A DNA stretch of 14,460 nt from Nitrososphaerota archaeon (GTDB lineage: Archaea > Thermoproteota > Nitrososphaeria > Nitrososphaerales > Nitrosopumilaceae): assembly GCA_016126025.1 (NCBI GenBank), contig JAEFDA010000107.1, positions 1-14,460 of the forward strand, written 5' to 3'. The position numbers were made by a program, and so were the translations under genes. The notes under the pieces are model-generated. The model made no database searches, was not told the DNA's origin, and worked only from the letters and a program-made list of their open reading frames with translations. Position 1 is the first letter of the stretch. Each line of letters opens with the position of its first letter. Of this stretch, positions 6,293-12,387 are shown in pieces.

Positions 6293-7571
6293 CGGCGCTC
6301 ACCAGCTCGGCGGCCTCCTCTTTAATCGATTGGGCAATCCTGCCCCCGACCGTAACGCTGGCGCCCCTCCTTATGTGGTGGTGCAGGCCGGCGGGTATGC
6401 CGGCCCTCCCGGGGTCGCGCAGGATGTGCCGCAGCAGTGCCCCGGCGGTGTGGTGCGCCCTCTTCTCGACGCGCAGCAGTCTCATCTCCGGCGACACCCA
6501 AACCATTCCCTCACTCTCCGCAAACTTGGCCGCGTCGGCCTGGCGCAGCACGTCCGGTCCGACACGTACCACCCTCTCTGGTATGCGTACCGACTCGGTG
6601 AGGAAAAGCAGGCACACCCGTTCGTCGTCCACCAACACTTTGTGTCTTATTATGGTGAACCCGCCCAGCTCCATCTGCCGCGCCATGGCCGACGCCGCCC
6701 GTCTTGCCTGCCCCCATATGATCTCGGAGTTTTCGTCCCCCCGGCCAAACTTCACCACTGCCACGTTGTCCCACCCCACGCTGGAAGCGGAGCTTCGGGC
6801 ATCGAACGGGCTGGCTTCGGGGTTGTACGCCAGCTCCCTGCACCCCAATACGAAGAGTCCCATGTTGCGGTTTGAGATGGCCGCGGCCAGGTTGCGGTTT
6901 TCGTCTATGGGGTCCATTATGGCGACCGGCGTGTCAAACTTTCTGGCGGACTTCCCTATGGTGGCCCCGAGCTTTATGTTTGCCATCTCCCGCACGGCCC
7001 CCTCAAACCCCCCAAAATGCAGTATGATCACCTCCGCCGCGTACCCGCTGAACCCCTGGACGGCGATCTGGGCGCCGTATATCCCCCGCACCTTGAGGAA
7101 TCTCTTGAGCAGGCGGACGTCGTTCCTTTGGTTCTCGGTTAGCCGCTCGCGCATGAGCCTGGTGTGGTGCGGGGAGCGGTCCGCGGCGCTCTTCCACTCC
7201 CCAAGCTCCACGTCGTAGCAGGGGACCACGTTTACGACGGTGCCGTCGACGGCGGCCTCCACGTAGGGGTGGTCCGCGTACCTTTCGCCCGGATTGTAGT
7301 CCACCATGGAGTCGAATCCTATCTCCCTTGAGACGCGCCGGAACCGCTCGTCGGGCACGCCCCTGCCGAACTTGACGAACACGTCTATGTCGGTCTCCCC
7401 GGCCAGCCACGTTCCCTTGGCGTACGAGCCCCCCAGCTCCACGCCCACCACGTCGGGATACTTGCCGGCTTCCTTGGACACCAGCCGCATCACGTGTCCG
7501 GCGGTCTTTCTGTTCGCCTCGGTCTGGGCGTCGTCGGGGACCACCTCTTTCAGCCAGTCGCCCGTGTTCAT
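6252..7571 (-). CDS. cca: Archaeal CCA-adding enzyme (tRNA nucleotidyltransferase, class I)
   Basis: This 439-residue enzyme adds or repairs the 3'-CCA of tRNAs from CTP and ATP without a nucleic-acid template. The length matches archaeal class I enzymes. The polymerase-beta-type head is clear: G47-G-S-Y-A-K-G-T-W-L followed by D61-I-D63, the metal-binding DxD, with a later acidic strand DGTVVNVVPCYDVE and the HTRLM segment. The frame is open upstream to 7667, but the start at 7571 (MNTGDWLKEV) fits the family. It forms an ATGA overlap with the stop of thpR, a strong sign of translational coupling. It is followed by the overlapping COG2112 kinase gene. Some tRNAs, such as the neighbouring tRNA-Pro, already encode CCA, so there the enzyme would act in repair. 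Confidence 0.93.
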   Translation of the reverse strand: MNTGDWLKEVVPDDAQTEANRKTAGHVMRLVSKEAGKYPDVVGVELGGSYAKGTWLAGETDIDVFVKFGRGVPDERFRRVSREIGFDSMVDYNPGERYADHPYVEAAVDGTVVNVVPCYDVELGEWKSAADRSPHHTRLMRERLTENQRNDVRLLKRFLKVRGIYGAQIAVQGFSGYAAEVIILHFGGFEGAVREMANIKLGATIGKSARKFDTPVAIMDPIDENRNLAAAISNRNMGLFVLGCRELAYNPEASPFDARSSASSVGWDNVAVVKFGRGDENSEIIWGQARRAASAMARQMELGGFTIIRHKVLVDDERVCLLFLTESVRIPERVVRVGPDVLRQADAAKFAESEGMVWVSPEMRLLRVEKRAHHTAGALLRHILRDPGRAGIPAGLHHHIRRGASVTVGGRIAQSIKEEAAELVSADEAVFYAARRAGE

Positions 7572-8083
7572 TCTGCCGGCACCTCCGCCAGATCCGTGTA
7601 TGCGGGCCCGTCCTTGCCCAGCACGCTTCTCTTCAGTTTTATGGCATCGATGTGCTGCACGCCCCACTCATAGCCGTCGTACCCGGATATGTCGACACTC
7701 CGTCCCCTCTTTACCCTCAGGATGGTGAGGTGGGGCCTGAAGGGTTTGTCGGCGCCGCCGCCCACGGCGCCGTTCACCGCCCCGGCCAGCCGGCGCAGCC
7801 CTTGGCCCCCGTCCGGGTCCGTCCCGACCCAGACCACGCGGGGCGGCCGACCGAAGCTCCCGGCCCCCCGCAGCGCGACGTCAAACGACCTGAACCTGAC
7901 GGACTTTAGGGCATCGGCGGTGGCGCGTGCAGACTCCTCGGTTATCTCGCCCAAGAATCGCAGGGTAAAGTGAAGGTTGTGCGGCTCCACGGCCCTGCCC
8001 GCCCCGCCCGCGCCACGCTGGAACGCGCCTATTCGCTCCCTTGCGGTATGGTCTGTTACCTCCGCTGCCACGAATGCCCTCAT
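7568..8083 (-). CDS. thpR: RNA 2',3'-cyclic phosphodiesterase (2H phosphoesterase, 2'-5' RNA ligase family)
   Basis: This 171-residue protein has the two HxTx signatures of the 2H phosphoesterase fold: H38-F-T40-L in LHFTLRFLGE and H118-L-T120-I in FRPHLTILRVKRG. It opens 2',3'-cyclic phosphate ends of RNA, the kind left by tRNA splicing, and was first described as a 2'-5' RNA ligase. The frame is open to 8221, but MRAFVAAEV at 8083 is the family-like N-terminus and has a TATA-like box about 29 nt upstream. Its TGA overlaps the ATG of cca (ATGA), tying it to tRNA 3'-end maintenance. A gap of 97 nt separates it from the UPF0201 gene upstream, so it may have its own promoter. Confidence 0.9.
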   Translation of the reverse strand: MRAFVAAEVTDHTARERIGAFQRGAGGAGRAVEPHNLHFTLRFLGEITEESARATADALKSVRFRSFDVALRGAGSFGRPPRVVWVGTDPDGGQGLRRLAGAVNGAVGGGADKPFRPHLTILRVKRGRSVDISGYDGYEWGVQHIDAIKLKRSVLGKDGPAYTDLAEVPAE

Positions 8084-8106
8084 GCGCGACACCGGGGCGG
8101 CGAGTC

Positions 8107-8116
8107 GTATTATAGC
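8107..8116 (-). promoter_or_regulatory. Putative internal promoter (TATA box) for thpR
   Basis: The minus strand reads GCTATAATAC centred about 29 nt before the ATG at 8083. It lies in the 97-nt gap after UPF0201 and could give thpR-cca-kinase its own leaderless transcript inside the cluster. Confidence 0.5.
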
Positions 8117-8180
8117 TATGTGCCATATTCTATGGGTTCCCGACCTCTCCGTGCCATGCGGGACGTCGCGTCGGGCGGCA

Positions 8181-8582
8181 TCATCTGGTTTGGCCTTCAG
8201 ACATCCACAGTATGATGTCATCTATACGGCGCGACTCCACCTCCACCTCTATTGGTCCCAGCGGCGACTCCTCGGGCGTGTCGCAGACGGCCGCCACACC
8301 CGCATACGCGGCCTGCCTGTTCAGCAGGAATTTGGTCGTGTTGTCGCGCACGTTGCCGGCCATGTTGCGGCGCAGGCCCCCCAGCGTTTGCCTGGATGCC
8401 AGCGACTCACGTATGGTATCGAGGGACGCCATGTCGCCGGAGCGCGCCTCGGCGGCCCGTCCCCGGATCTCCACCGTACAGCCGGGCATCACGTTTAGTA
8501 TGGCCTCCAGCACCTTTTGCGGATCCTCGGAGGGGCTGATGCCGGCCCGCACCCGTACGCGGCAGGGTATCAGGCGCCCCAC
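8181..8582 (-). CDS. UPF0201 family RNA-binding protein
   Basis: This 133-residue protein has the hallmarks of the archaeal UPF0201 family (PF01877, a predicted RNA-binding fold). The opening is RVRVRAGISPSEDPQKVLEA, followed by a central helical part. The signature segment includes FLLNRQAAYAGVAAV, and SPLGPIEVEVES lies near the C-terminus. The exact biochemical role is not established, and it has been linked by context to RNA metabolism. The start is GTG at 8582, overlapping the end of the UPF0200 gene by 13 nt. UPF0200 and UPF0201 proteins are fused in some archaea, so the two probably work together. Confidence 0.85.
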   Translation of the reverse strand: MGRLIPCRVRVRAGISPSEDPQKVLEAILNVMPGCTVEIRGRAAEARSGDMASLDTIRESLASRQTLGGLRRNMAGNVRDNTTKFLLNRQAAYAGVAAVCDTPEESPLGPIEVEVESRRIDDIILWMSEGQTR

Positions 8583-9118
8583 CCGCGTATTATGCGCAGG
8601 GCCGAGTCGACCAGCTCGTCTACGCCTTGGCTGTTGTTCGATATGGACTCGTCGGCCAGCGCTATGGGGTCGCTTATGCCCACCCCCAGCTCCCGCCTGT
8701 CCCGCTCCTGCATGGTGCCGGCATCGGCGGGGTCATCCGAGCGCCCCCTCTTCTGTAGGTAGCCGAACCGGGTATCCGATGACGCGTGGATAGCCAATAT
8801 CTTGAGCCTGCCGCACTCCCGCAGCACCCTGATCTCATTCTCGGATCTGATCCCGTCCACCACCACGGTGTCTCCGGGGGCTGCATCAATCAGCGGCCTC
8901 ACTAGGTTCGCCACCGCGCCGGGACCGTCCCTCTCCCGCAGCTCCAGCATTATCCTGCCCAGGTTCGGGCCGGTGGGCTCCACGTTCCGCCGCCTCGCCT
9001 CGGCGCGCACCGCGTCCCCCATGTTCACCACCGCGTACCCCCGCATCTTGAGGCCGTCGGCGACGGTGGACTTGCCGGCCCCGGGCATTCCCACAAGGCA
9101 GACCACCAGCCGGGACAA
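8570..9118 (-). CDS. UPF0200 family predicted nucleotide kinase
   Basis: This 182-residue P-loop kinase carries a Walker A motif G10-M-P-G-A-G-K16-S-T and the nucleotide-kinase segments VVVDGIRSENEIRVLRE (about 88-104) and KRGRSDDPAD (about 122-131). It ends near SALRIIRGWGA. It belongs to the archaeal dephospho-CoA kinase-like UPF0200 group, whose phosphate acceptor is not known with certainty. Translation must start at the TTG at 9118, since no ATG precedes the P-loop in frame. A weak TATA-like TTGATAGG lies about 28 nt upstream. It heads the minus-strand cluster and overlaps the UPF0201 gene, with which it is fused in some archaea. Confidence 0.85.
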   Translation of the reverse strand: MSRLVVCLVGMPGAGKSTVADGLKMRGYAVVNMGDAVRAEARRRNVEPTGPNLGRIMLELRERDGPGAVANLVRPLIDAAPGDTVVVDGIRSENEIRVLRECGRLKILAIHASSDTRFGYLQKRGRSDDPADAGTMQERDRRELGVGISDPIALADESISNNSQGVDELVDSALRIIRGWGA

Positions 9119-9241
9119 CGTCGGGCATGGCGCGGAGGGAACCTATCAAGCTACCGCGCGGGACCGGTCGCCACTCTTGGGGGCCGGATCCGCCGGGACG
9201 GCGCCCAGAGAAGTCCAGCCTTGCACGGCCGCCTCCGCACG

Positions 9242-9249
9242 CTTTTAAG
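9242..9249 (+). promoter_or_regulatory. Putative TATA box of the small membrane protein gene
   Basis: CTTTTAAG lies about 22-24 nt before the ATG at 9268 in an otherwise GC-rich stretch. The 149-bp gap 9119-9267 is the divergent promoter region shared with the UPF0200 gene. Confidence 0.45.
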
Positions 9250-9267
9250 ACTCTGGCGTACTACAGT

Positions 9268-9585
9268 ATGGTGCTGTTCATAGTAAAGGCCTTGGCGGTC
9301 GTGGTGGTAGCGGCGGTGGCCTTCGTGGCGCTGACCCCGGTGCTGGAGGTAGTGATGCCCAACTTCACCTCGGCGGTACCCGGCGCCATACAGAGCGATG
9401 TGGATCATATCGGATCGAGCATAGAGGACGGGGCCGGGCAGGCCATCGACGCGGTGGCCGGAGGCATCGCGGGCGCCGCTACTACTGTAACGGACAGCGT
9501 GGAGGAAACCGTATCGGGCGCCGCATCCACCGTGACCGACAGCGTGGAGGGCACGATCTCGGCCGTCTCCGAGGCCATCCCCTAG
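9268..9585 (+). CDS. Small membrane-anchored protein with a tandem 15-residue repeat
   Basis: I do not recognise this 105-residue protein. It has one N-terminal hydrophobic helix (about residues 2-30, LFIVKALAVVVVAAVAFVAL), then a non-hydrophobic tail rich in Ala, Gly, Ser, Thr and acidic residues with no cysteine. The tail contains two near-identical 15-residue units, AATTVTDSVEETVSG (70-84) and AASTVTDSVEGTISA (85-99), which could form amphipathic helices, and ends SEAIP. The start at 9268 is preferred over an upstream open frame because the hydrophobic helix begins there and a TATA-like box precedes it. Its stop TAG shares the palindrome CTAG with the stop of the convergent cbiE gene. The likely position is membrane-bound with an external or cytoplasmic helical tail. 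Confidence 0.65.
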   Translation: MVLFIVKALAVVVVAAVAFVALTPVLEVVMPNFTSAVPGAIQSDVDHIGSSIEDGAGQAIDAVAGGIAGAATTVTDSVEETVSGAASTVTDSVEGTISAVSEAIP

Positions 9586-10295
9586 GCCCACTGCCAAGTA
9601 TAGTTCATGTACGAGTCCGGGCTGCTCCGGCCCATCACGACCACCAGCATGTCGGAGAACTCCCGCTCGGCCATCTCCCTGGCATTTCCCTCGTACGTCC
9701 GCTCGTCGGGGGTGGTGAGGTTCTCGTATATGCGGACCGGCAGGGTCCCCGTGTCGAAACCCTCGCCCTCCAAGTATGATGATATCTCACGGGGCATGAA
9801 GTTCAGGTCGGGCCGCCCCGGCCAGGGGCGGGGCACCAGTATGACGCCCAGCCCCTCCCGGATAGCTTGCACCATGCGGCGCTTCTTGCCCTCTATGTCG
9901 CCTGTGACGTGCATCGTGATCACGCGGGCCTTGTCCAGGGGCATGCGGGAGCGGGAGGCGGCCACCTGTGTGGCGCTTATGCCCGGCACGAGCTCCACGT
10001 CCCCGAACAACTCGGCCAGCCTGTCCACCACCTCGGACTCAGAGAAGTTGACATCACCCGTGAAGGGCACCGCCAGGTTCCTCTCCCCCATCGTATCCCG
10101 TATGCGCCGGTAGGTGGCCTCTTGGTCGGCCATGGTGATATGGTATGTCTCCTTGCCGTTCAGGAGGTGCCGTATGGTGTTCATGGTATAGCGGTAGCCG
10201 GCCACTATGCCGCAGGACCGTATCGCGTCCTCGGCGGCGCCGGTTACGTACCGGGGGGACCCGGGCCCCACGCCCACCGCGTACACGCGGCCCAT
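9582..10295 (-). CDS. cbiE: Cobalt-precorrin-7 (C5)-methyltransferase CbiE
   Basis: This 237-residue SAM-dependent methyltransferase of the tetrapyrrole methylase fold acts in cobalamin (B12) biosynthesis. The N-terminal GVGPGSPRYVTGAAEDAI is the family's glycine-rich motif, followed by GYRYTMNTI. PFTGDVNFSESEVVDRLAEL and LVPGISATQVAASRSRMPL carry the expected core segments, and the C-terminal part includes MLVVVMGRSSPDS. CbiE methylates C5; C15 methylation and decarboxylation belong to CbiT, which is not in this window. Its ATG follows directly on the TAG of the upstream hypothetical gene with no gap, so the two are probably co-transcribed. Its stop overlaps the convergent 9268-9585 gene at CTAG. 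Confidence 0.88.
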   Translation of the reverse strand: MGRVYAVGVGPGSPRYVTGAAEDAIRSCGIVAGYRYTMNTIRHLLNGKETYHITMADQEATYRRIRDTMGERNLAVPFTGDVNFSESEVVDRLAELFGDVELVPGISATQVAASRSRMPLDKARVITMHVTGDIEGKKRRMVQAIREGLGVILVPRPWPGRPDLNFMPREISSYLEGEGFDTGTLPVRIYENLTTPDERTYEGNAREMAEREFSDMLVVVMGRSSPDSYMNYTWQWA

Positions 10296-10781
10296 CTACC
10301 GGCCCCGCCTCTCTTGTACGAACTCGACGAAGGGCCTCCAGTCCACCTTCATGAACTTGAGGGCGTCCTTGGCAGGATACTTTACCCAGTCCTGCGCTAT
10401 GGAGTACTGGTGCTTCTGGGCCTTGCCGTCCCCGGCGTACTTCATGTACAGCACGCTGCCCCACTCCTTCTCCTCGTGGTATATCTCCAGTATGTCGCCA
10501 AACGCCAGCGACATGTTCTTGGGGTTCTCCAAGTCCTCCCGGAGGTTGGACTCGTCGTACCCGTCGTGGGTTATCATCGTGTACCGGGACTTTATGAAGC
10601 CTATGGCCTGCCGCTGCCGTATGGCCTGCCACCACGCCGGCTTTGCCTTGGTCTTCTGTATGAACGCTAGGCGCCGGTCGGTGAGCACCAGCATGCCCTC
10701 CCGGCCTCCTATGCTGAAGAAGCCCGTCGGCTCCCGCCACACCGAGACCAGGTGGGCCCGGATCCTCTCGTCAAAGTCCAT
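10296..10781 (-). CDS. Hypothetical protein, possible PH-like fold
   Basis: This 161-residue soluble protein matches no family I can name with confidence. The segment FFSIGGREGMLVLTDRRLAFIQK (about residues 20-42) looks like the LTxxRL strand pair of bacterial/archaeal PH-like domains. The rest is mixed, with many aromatic and charged residues (WWQAIRQRQAIGF, YHEEKEWGSVLYM). There is no signal peptide or transmembrane segment. The frame is open to 10937, but the ATG at 10781 is preferred: a TATA-like box (10803-10812) lies about 26 nt upstream and the longer version would cross the edge of the TnpB element. The stop abuts the ATG of cbiE, suggesting one operon. Lineage restriction is possible but cannot be shown here. 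Confidence 0.65.
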   Translation of the reverse strand: MDFDERIRAHLVSVWREPTGFFSIGGREGMLVLTDRRLAFIQKTKAKPAWWQAIRQRQAIGFIKSRYTMITHDGYDESNLREDLENPKNMSLAFGDILEIYHEEKEWGSVLYMKYAGDGKAQKHQYSIAQDWVKYPAKDALKFMKVDWRPFVEFVQERRGR

Positions 10782-10802
10782 GGTACAGCGGCCGTATGCG
10801 CC

Positions 10803-10812
10803 CGATAAAAAG
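10803..10812 (-). promoter_or_regulatory. Putative TATA box of the hypothetical-cbiE operon
   Basis: The minus strand reads GCTTTTTATC centred about 26 nt before the ATG at 10781. It lies just outside the left end of the TnpB element, so the insertion left the core promoter intact. Confidence 0.5.
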
Positions 10813-10821
10813 CGATTGGCA

Positions 10822-10829
10822 CAGAATCG
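10822..10829 (+). repeat. Left copy of 8-bp target-site duplication CAGAATCG
   Basis: CAGAATCG directly abuts the left inverted repeat of the TnpB element. The same 8 bp directly abuts the right inverted repeat at 12345-12352, in the same orientation, as expected for a duplicated target site. Confidence 0.75.
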
Positions 10830-10851
10830 GGGAATTATATACTTGAATCCG
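10830..10851 (+). repeat. Left terminal inverted repeat of the TnpB element
   Basis: It begins GGGAATTATATAC (10830-10842), followed by TTGAATCCG (10843-10851). It is inverted relative to 12323-12344 with two transition mismatches in 22 positions. Confidence 0.75.
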
Positions 10852-10964
10852 TGAAGCGGGGCGCTCCAACCACACCGACATCGTTTTCCATGCGTGTCTT
10901 GGCCCGCAACCGCGCGCAGGCGGCACGCATGCGCCATACCGTACCATACGCAGAGTCTAATCGG

Positions 10965-10973
10965 TTTTTATAG
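10965..10973 (+). promoter_or_regulatory. Putative TATA box of tnpB, flanked by a 10-bp direct repeat
   Basis: TTTTTATAG is centred about 30 nt before the ATG at 10999. CGTACCATAC occurs on both sides of it (10940-10949 and 10983-10992), spaced 43 bp start to start, which may be a protein-binding site controlling the nuclease gene. Confidence 0.5.
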
Positions 10974-10998
10974 AACCAATCTCGTACCATACACCGGC

Positions 10999-12339
10999 AT
11001 GTACCGCTCCGACGGCCTCCGCATTCACATGAAGCGTTCCCCAACGCGCCACGTATCCAGTGTACGGGAGTCGCAGCGGCAGGTGTACAACTGGGCCATA
11101 GAACGGCTACTGGCTGACCCGACGCTCACCCAGTATGACCTGCAAAACGAGTTCACTGAACTGCGCCGTTCCACGCCGTGGCTGCAGGCAACAGAGCGCG
11201 TATACCAGGATGCCGCAATCGTCGACGCGCGCACCGCCGCCGACATCTCCAACCTGTACGGGAAGGGCAATCTCAAGTTCCGCTCCCGCAAGAAGAACTA
11301 TTCCATGGCGGTCGTGTGCAACAGGCAGCCGCGGTTCATGGACAACTCACACGCGTCGCTCCCCGGCATCGGCGTCATACGATTGGACAAGGAGCAGCCG
11401 TACCAGTATCCGCACAACTGGCTTCACGGCTCCCGGGCGTTCCACTTGGTGGATGTCACGCCCCGGTCGTGGAAGAATGTGAAGCCGGGCGACCGCATAT
11501 ACAGGCTGCGCGTGGTGTACGATTTGCCGGAGCCGGAGCGGGCCAGCACCGGCGTCGCCGCAGGCATCGACCGCGGCATAACCAACCCCACCGTCGTGTG
11601 CAAGTCCGACGGAAAAAAATCCATATACGCGTGCTTTGACACCGCCGTCGCGTTCCGCTCAAACCAGTCGTGGAACGACGAGGCGCGGCGCACCATATCG
11701 CGGCGCAACAAACACTCCCGCACAACAAAGAAGATCAAGCGGCAGCGCGACTCGTACAACTGGCACAACGCCAACGCCCGCGACTATGCAGAATGGCTGC
11801 TGGCCAAGGAGATATGCTACGGCGTCGACGTGATATGCATTGAGGGTCTGGATCTCGACGCGATAACGCGCGCCGGCGGCGCCAGCAAGCGCGGCCTGAA
11901 CCGTGGGCTCAGATATGTCCGGCACGGCATGATACTCAAGAAGGTGCGGATCGTGGCGGAGCGGATGGGTATCCGTATAATAGAGGTGGACCCGCGCGGC
12001 ACCAGCCAGGAGTGCTGCGCGTGCTCGTACAGGCACAAGGAGAACAGGAAGGGCGAGAGGTTCCTGTGTTTGGCGTGCGGGCGCCTGGACAACGCCGACA
12101 GGAACGCGTCGGCGAATGTGACTCAACGGGGGACCGGAATGAAGGTTCCCGCGGGGGAAGGAATTGCCCTCGAAAGGCGTGAATTGGGAAGGGCCCGGAA
12201 GCCGCCACGACTGGCGCAGACAGCTCCGGACGCCATGAGGCGGCGCGAGAACCAAGCGTGCAACCGTCCCGCAACATCAAGCGCCGCGAAGCACCTGGGA
12301 AGGTACGCGTACGTCACGTGTGCGGACTCAGGTATATAA
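10999..12339 (+). CDS. tnpB: TnpB-type RNA-guided nuclease (OrfB_IS605 / IS1341-like)
   Basis: This 446-residue protein keeps the split RuvC nuclease core. RuvC-I is G-I-D191-R-G-I-T-N-P, RuvC-II is I-C-I-E282-G-L, and RuvC-III is D364-N-A-D367-R-N-A-S-A-N. Between the last two lies a four-cysteine zinc ribbon (C339/C340-x-C342 and C357-x2-C360), preceded by the family's TSQ (335-337). TnpB proteins use an RNA made from the element's 3' end to cleave matching DNA and help the element persist. The N-terminal region is short (MYRSDGLRIHMKRS...), and about 80 residues of basic tail follow the RuvC-III motif. The open frame extends to a GTG at 10894, but 10999 fits the TATA box. The TAA lies inside the right inverted repeat. 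No partner transposase is adjacent. All catalytic residues are present, so it is probably functional. Confidence 0.9.
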   Translation: MYRSDGLRIHMKRSPTRHVSSVRESQRQVYNWAIERLLADPTLTQYDLQNEFTELRRSTPWLQATERVYQDAAIVDARTAADISNLYGKGNLKFRSRKKNYSMAVVCNRQPRFMDNSHASLPGIGVIRLDKEQPYQYPHNWLHGSRAFHLVDVTPRSWKNVKPGDRIYRLRVVYDLPEPERASTGVAAGIDRGITNPTVVCKSDGKKSIYACFDTAVAFRSNQSWNDEARRTISRRNKHSRTTKKIKRQRDSYNWHNANARDYAEWLLAKEICYGVDVICIEGLDLDAITRAGGASKRGLNRGLRYVRHGMILKKVRIVAERMGIRIIEVDPRGTSQECCACSYRHKENRKGERFLCLACGRLDNADRNASANVTQRGTGMKVPAGEGIALERRELGRARKPPRLAQTAPDAMRRRENQACNRPATSSAAKHLGRYAYVTCADSGI

Positions 12340-12344
12340 TTCCC
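12323..12344 (-). repeat. Right terminal inverted repeat of the TnpB element
   Basis: On the minus strand it reads GGGAATTATATAC then CTGAGTCCG. It differs from the left end at only two positions. It contains the last five codons and stop of tnpB. Confidence 0.75.
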
Positions 12345-12352
12345 CAGAATCG
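12345..12352 (+). repeat. Right copy of 8-bp target-site duplication CAGAATCG
   Basis: It is identical to 10822-10829 and abuts the right inverted repeat. Confidence 0.75.
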
Positions 12353-12357
12353 TCCAT

Positions 12358-12367
12358 CTTTAAATTG
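12358..12367 (+). promoter_or_regulatory. Putative TATA box of pyrH
   Basis: CTTTAAATTG is centred about 26 nt before the ATG at 12388 and lies just outside the right end of the TnpB element. It supports 12388 over the in-frame GTG at 12373 as the start. Confidence 0.5.
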
Positions 12368-12387
12368 GCCCGGTGCGGCGATGCCGC

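Larger units (their letters stand above)
10830..12344 (+). mobile_element. 1.5-kb TnpB-only element with terminal inverted repeats and 8-bp target duplication
   Basis: The ends are 10830-10851 and 12323-12344. Outer 13 bp are a perfect inverted match (GGGAATTATATAC on the left; GTATATAATTCCC on the right). The next 9 bp match at 7, giving 20 of 22. Both ends are flanked by CAGAATCG. The only gene inside is a TnpB-type reading frame with no DDE, serine or Y1 HUH transposase. This end structure is that of a DDE-type cut-and-paste element, so this could be a non-autonomous element moved in trans. Removing the element and one repeat copy rebuilds a short intergenic region of about 83 bp between two divergent genes, with a TATA box for each. 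Confidence 0.75.

Noticed and set aside
5594..6875. Long plus-strand open frames (213, 338 and 281 residues) opposite the kinase and cca genes
   Set aside because: Typical GC-rich antisense frames; the minus-strand products have clear family motifs.
10054..10740. 228-residue minus-strand open frame across the cbiE/hypothetical junction
   Set aside because: Out-of-frame shadow of both genes, rich in Gly, Arg and His with no family pattern.
10830..12344. CRISPR-Cas system
   Set aside because: The TnpB protein shares the RuvC/zinc-ribbon core with Cas12, but there is no repeat-spacer array and no adaptation genes in the window; the cysteine tail at the right edge is only weakly Cas4-like.
10830..12344. 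The paired GTATATAATTCCC sequences as merely two similar promoters for the divergent neighbours
   Set aside because: The match extends to 20/22 and is abutted on both outer sides by the same 8-bp direct repeat, which promoters would not explain; each neighbour also has a better-spaced TATA box outside the element.
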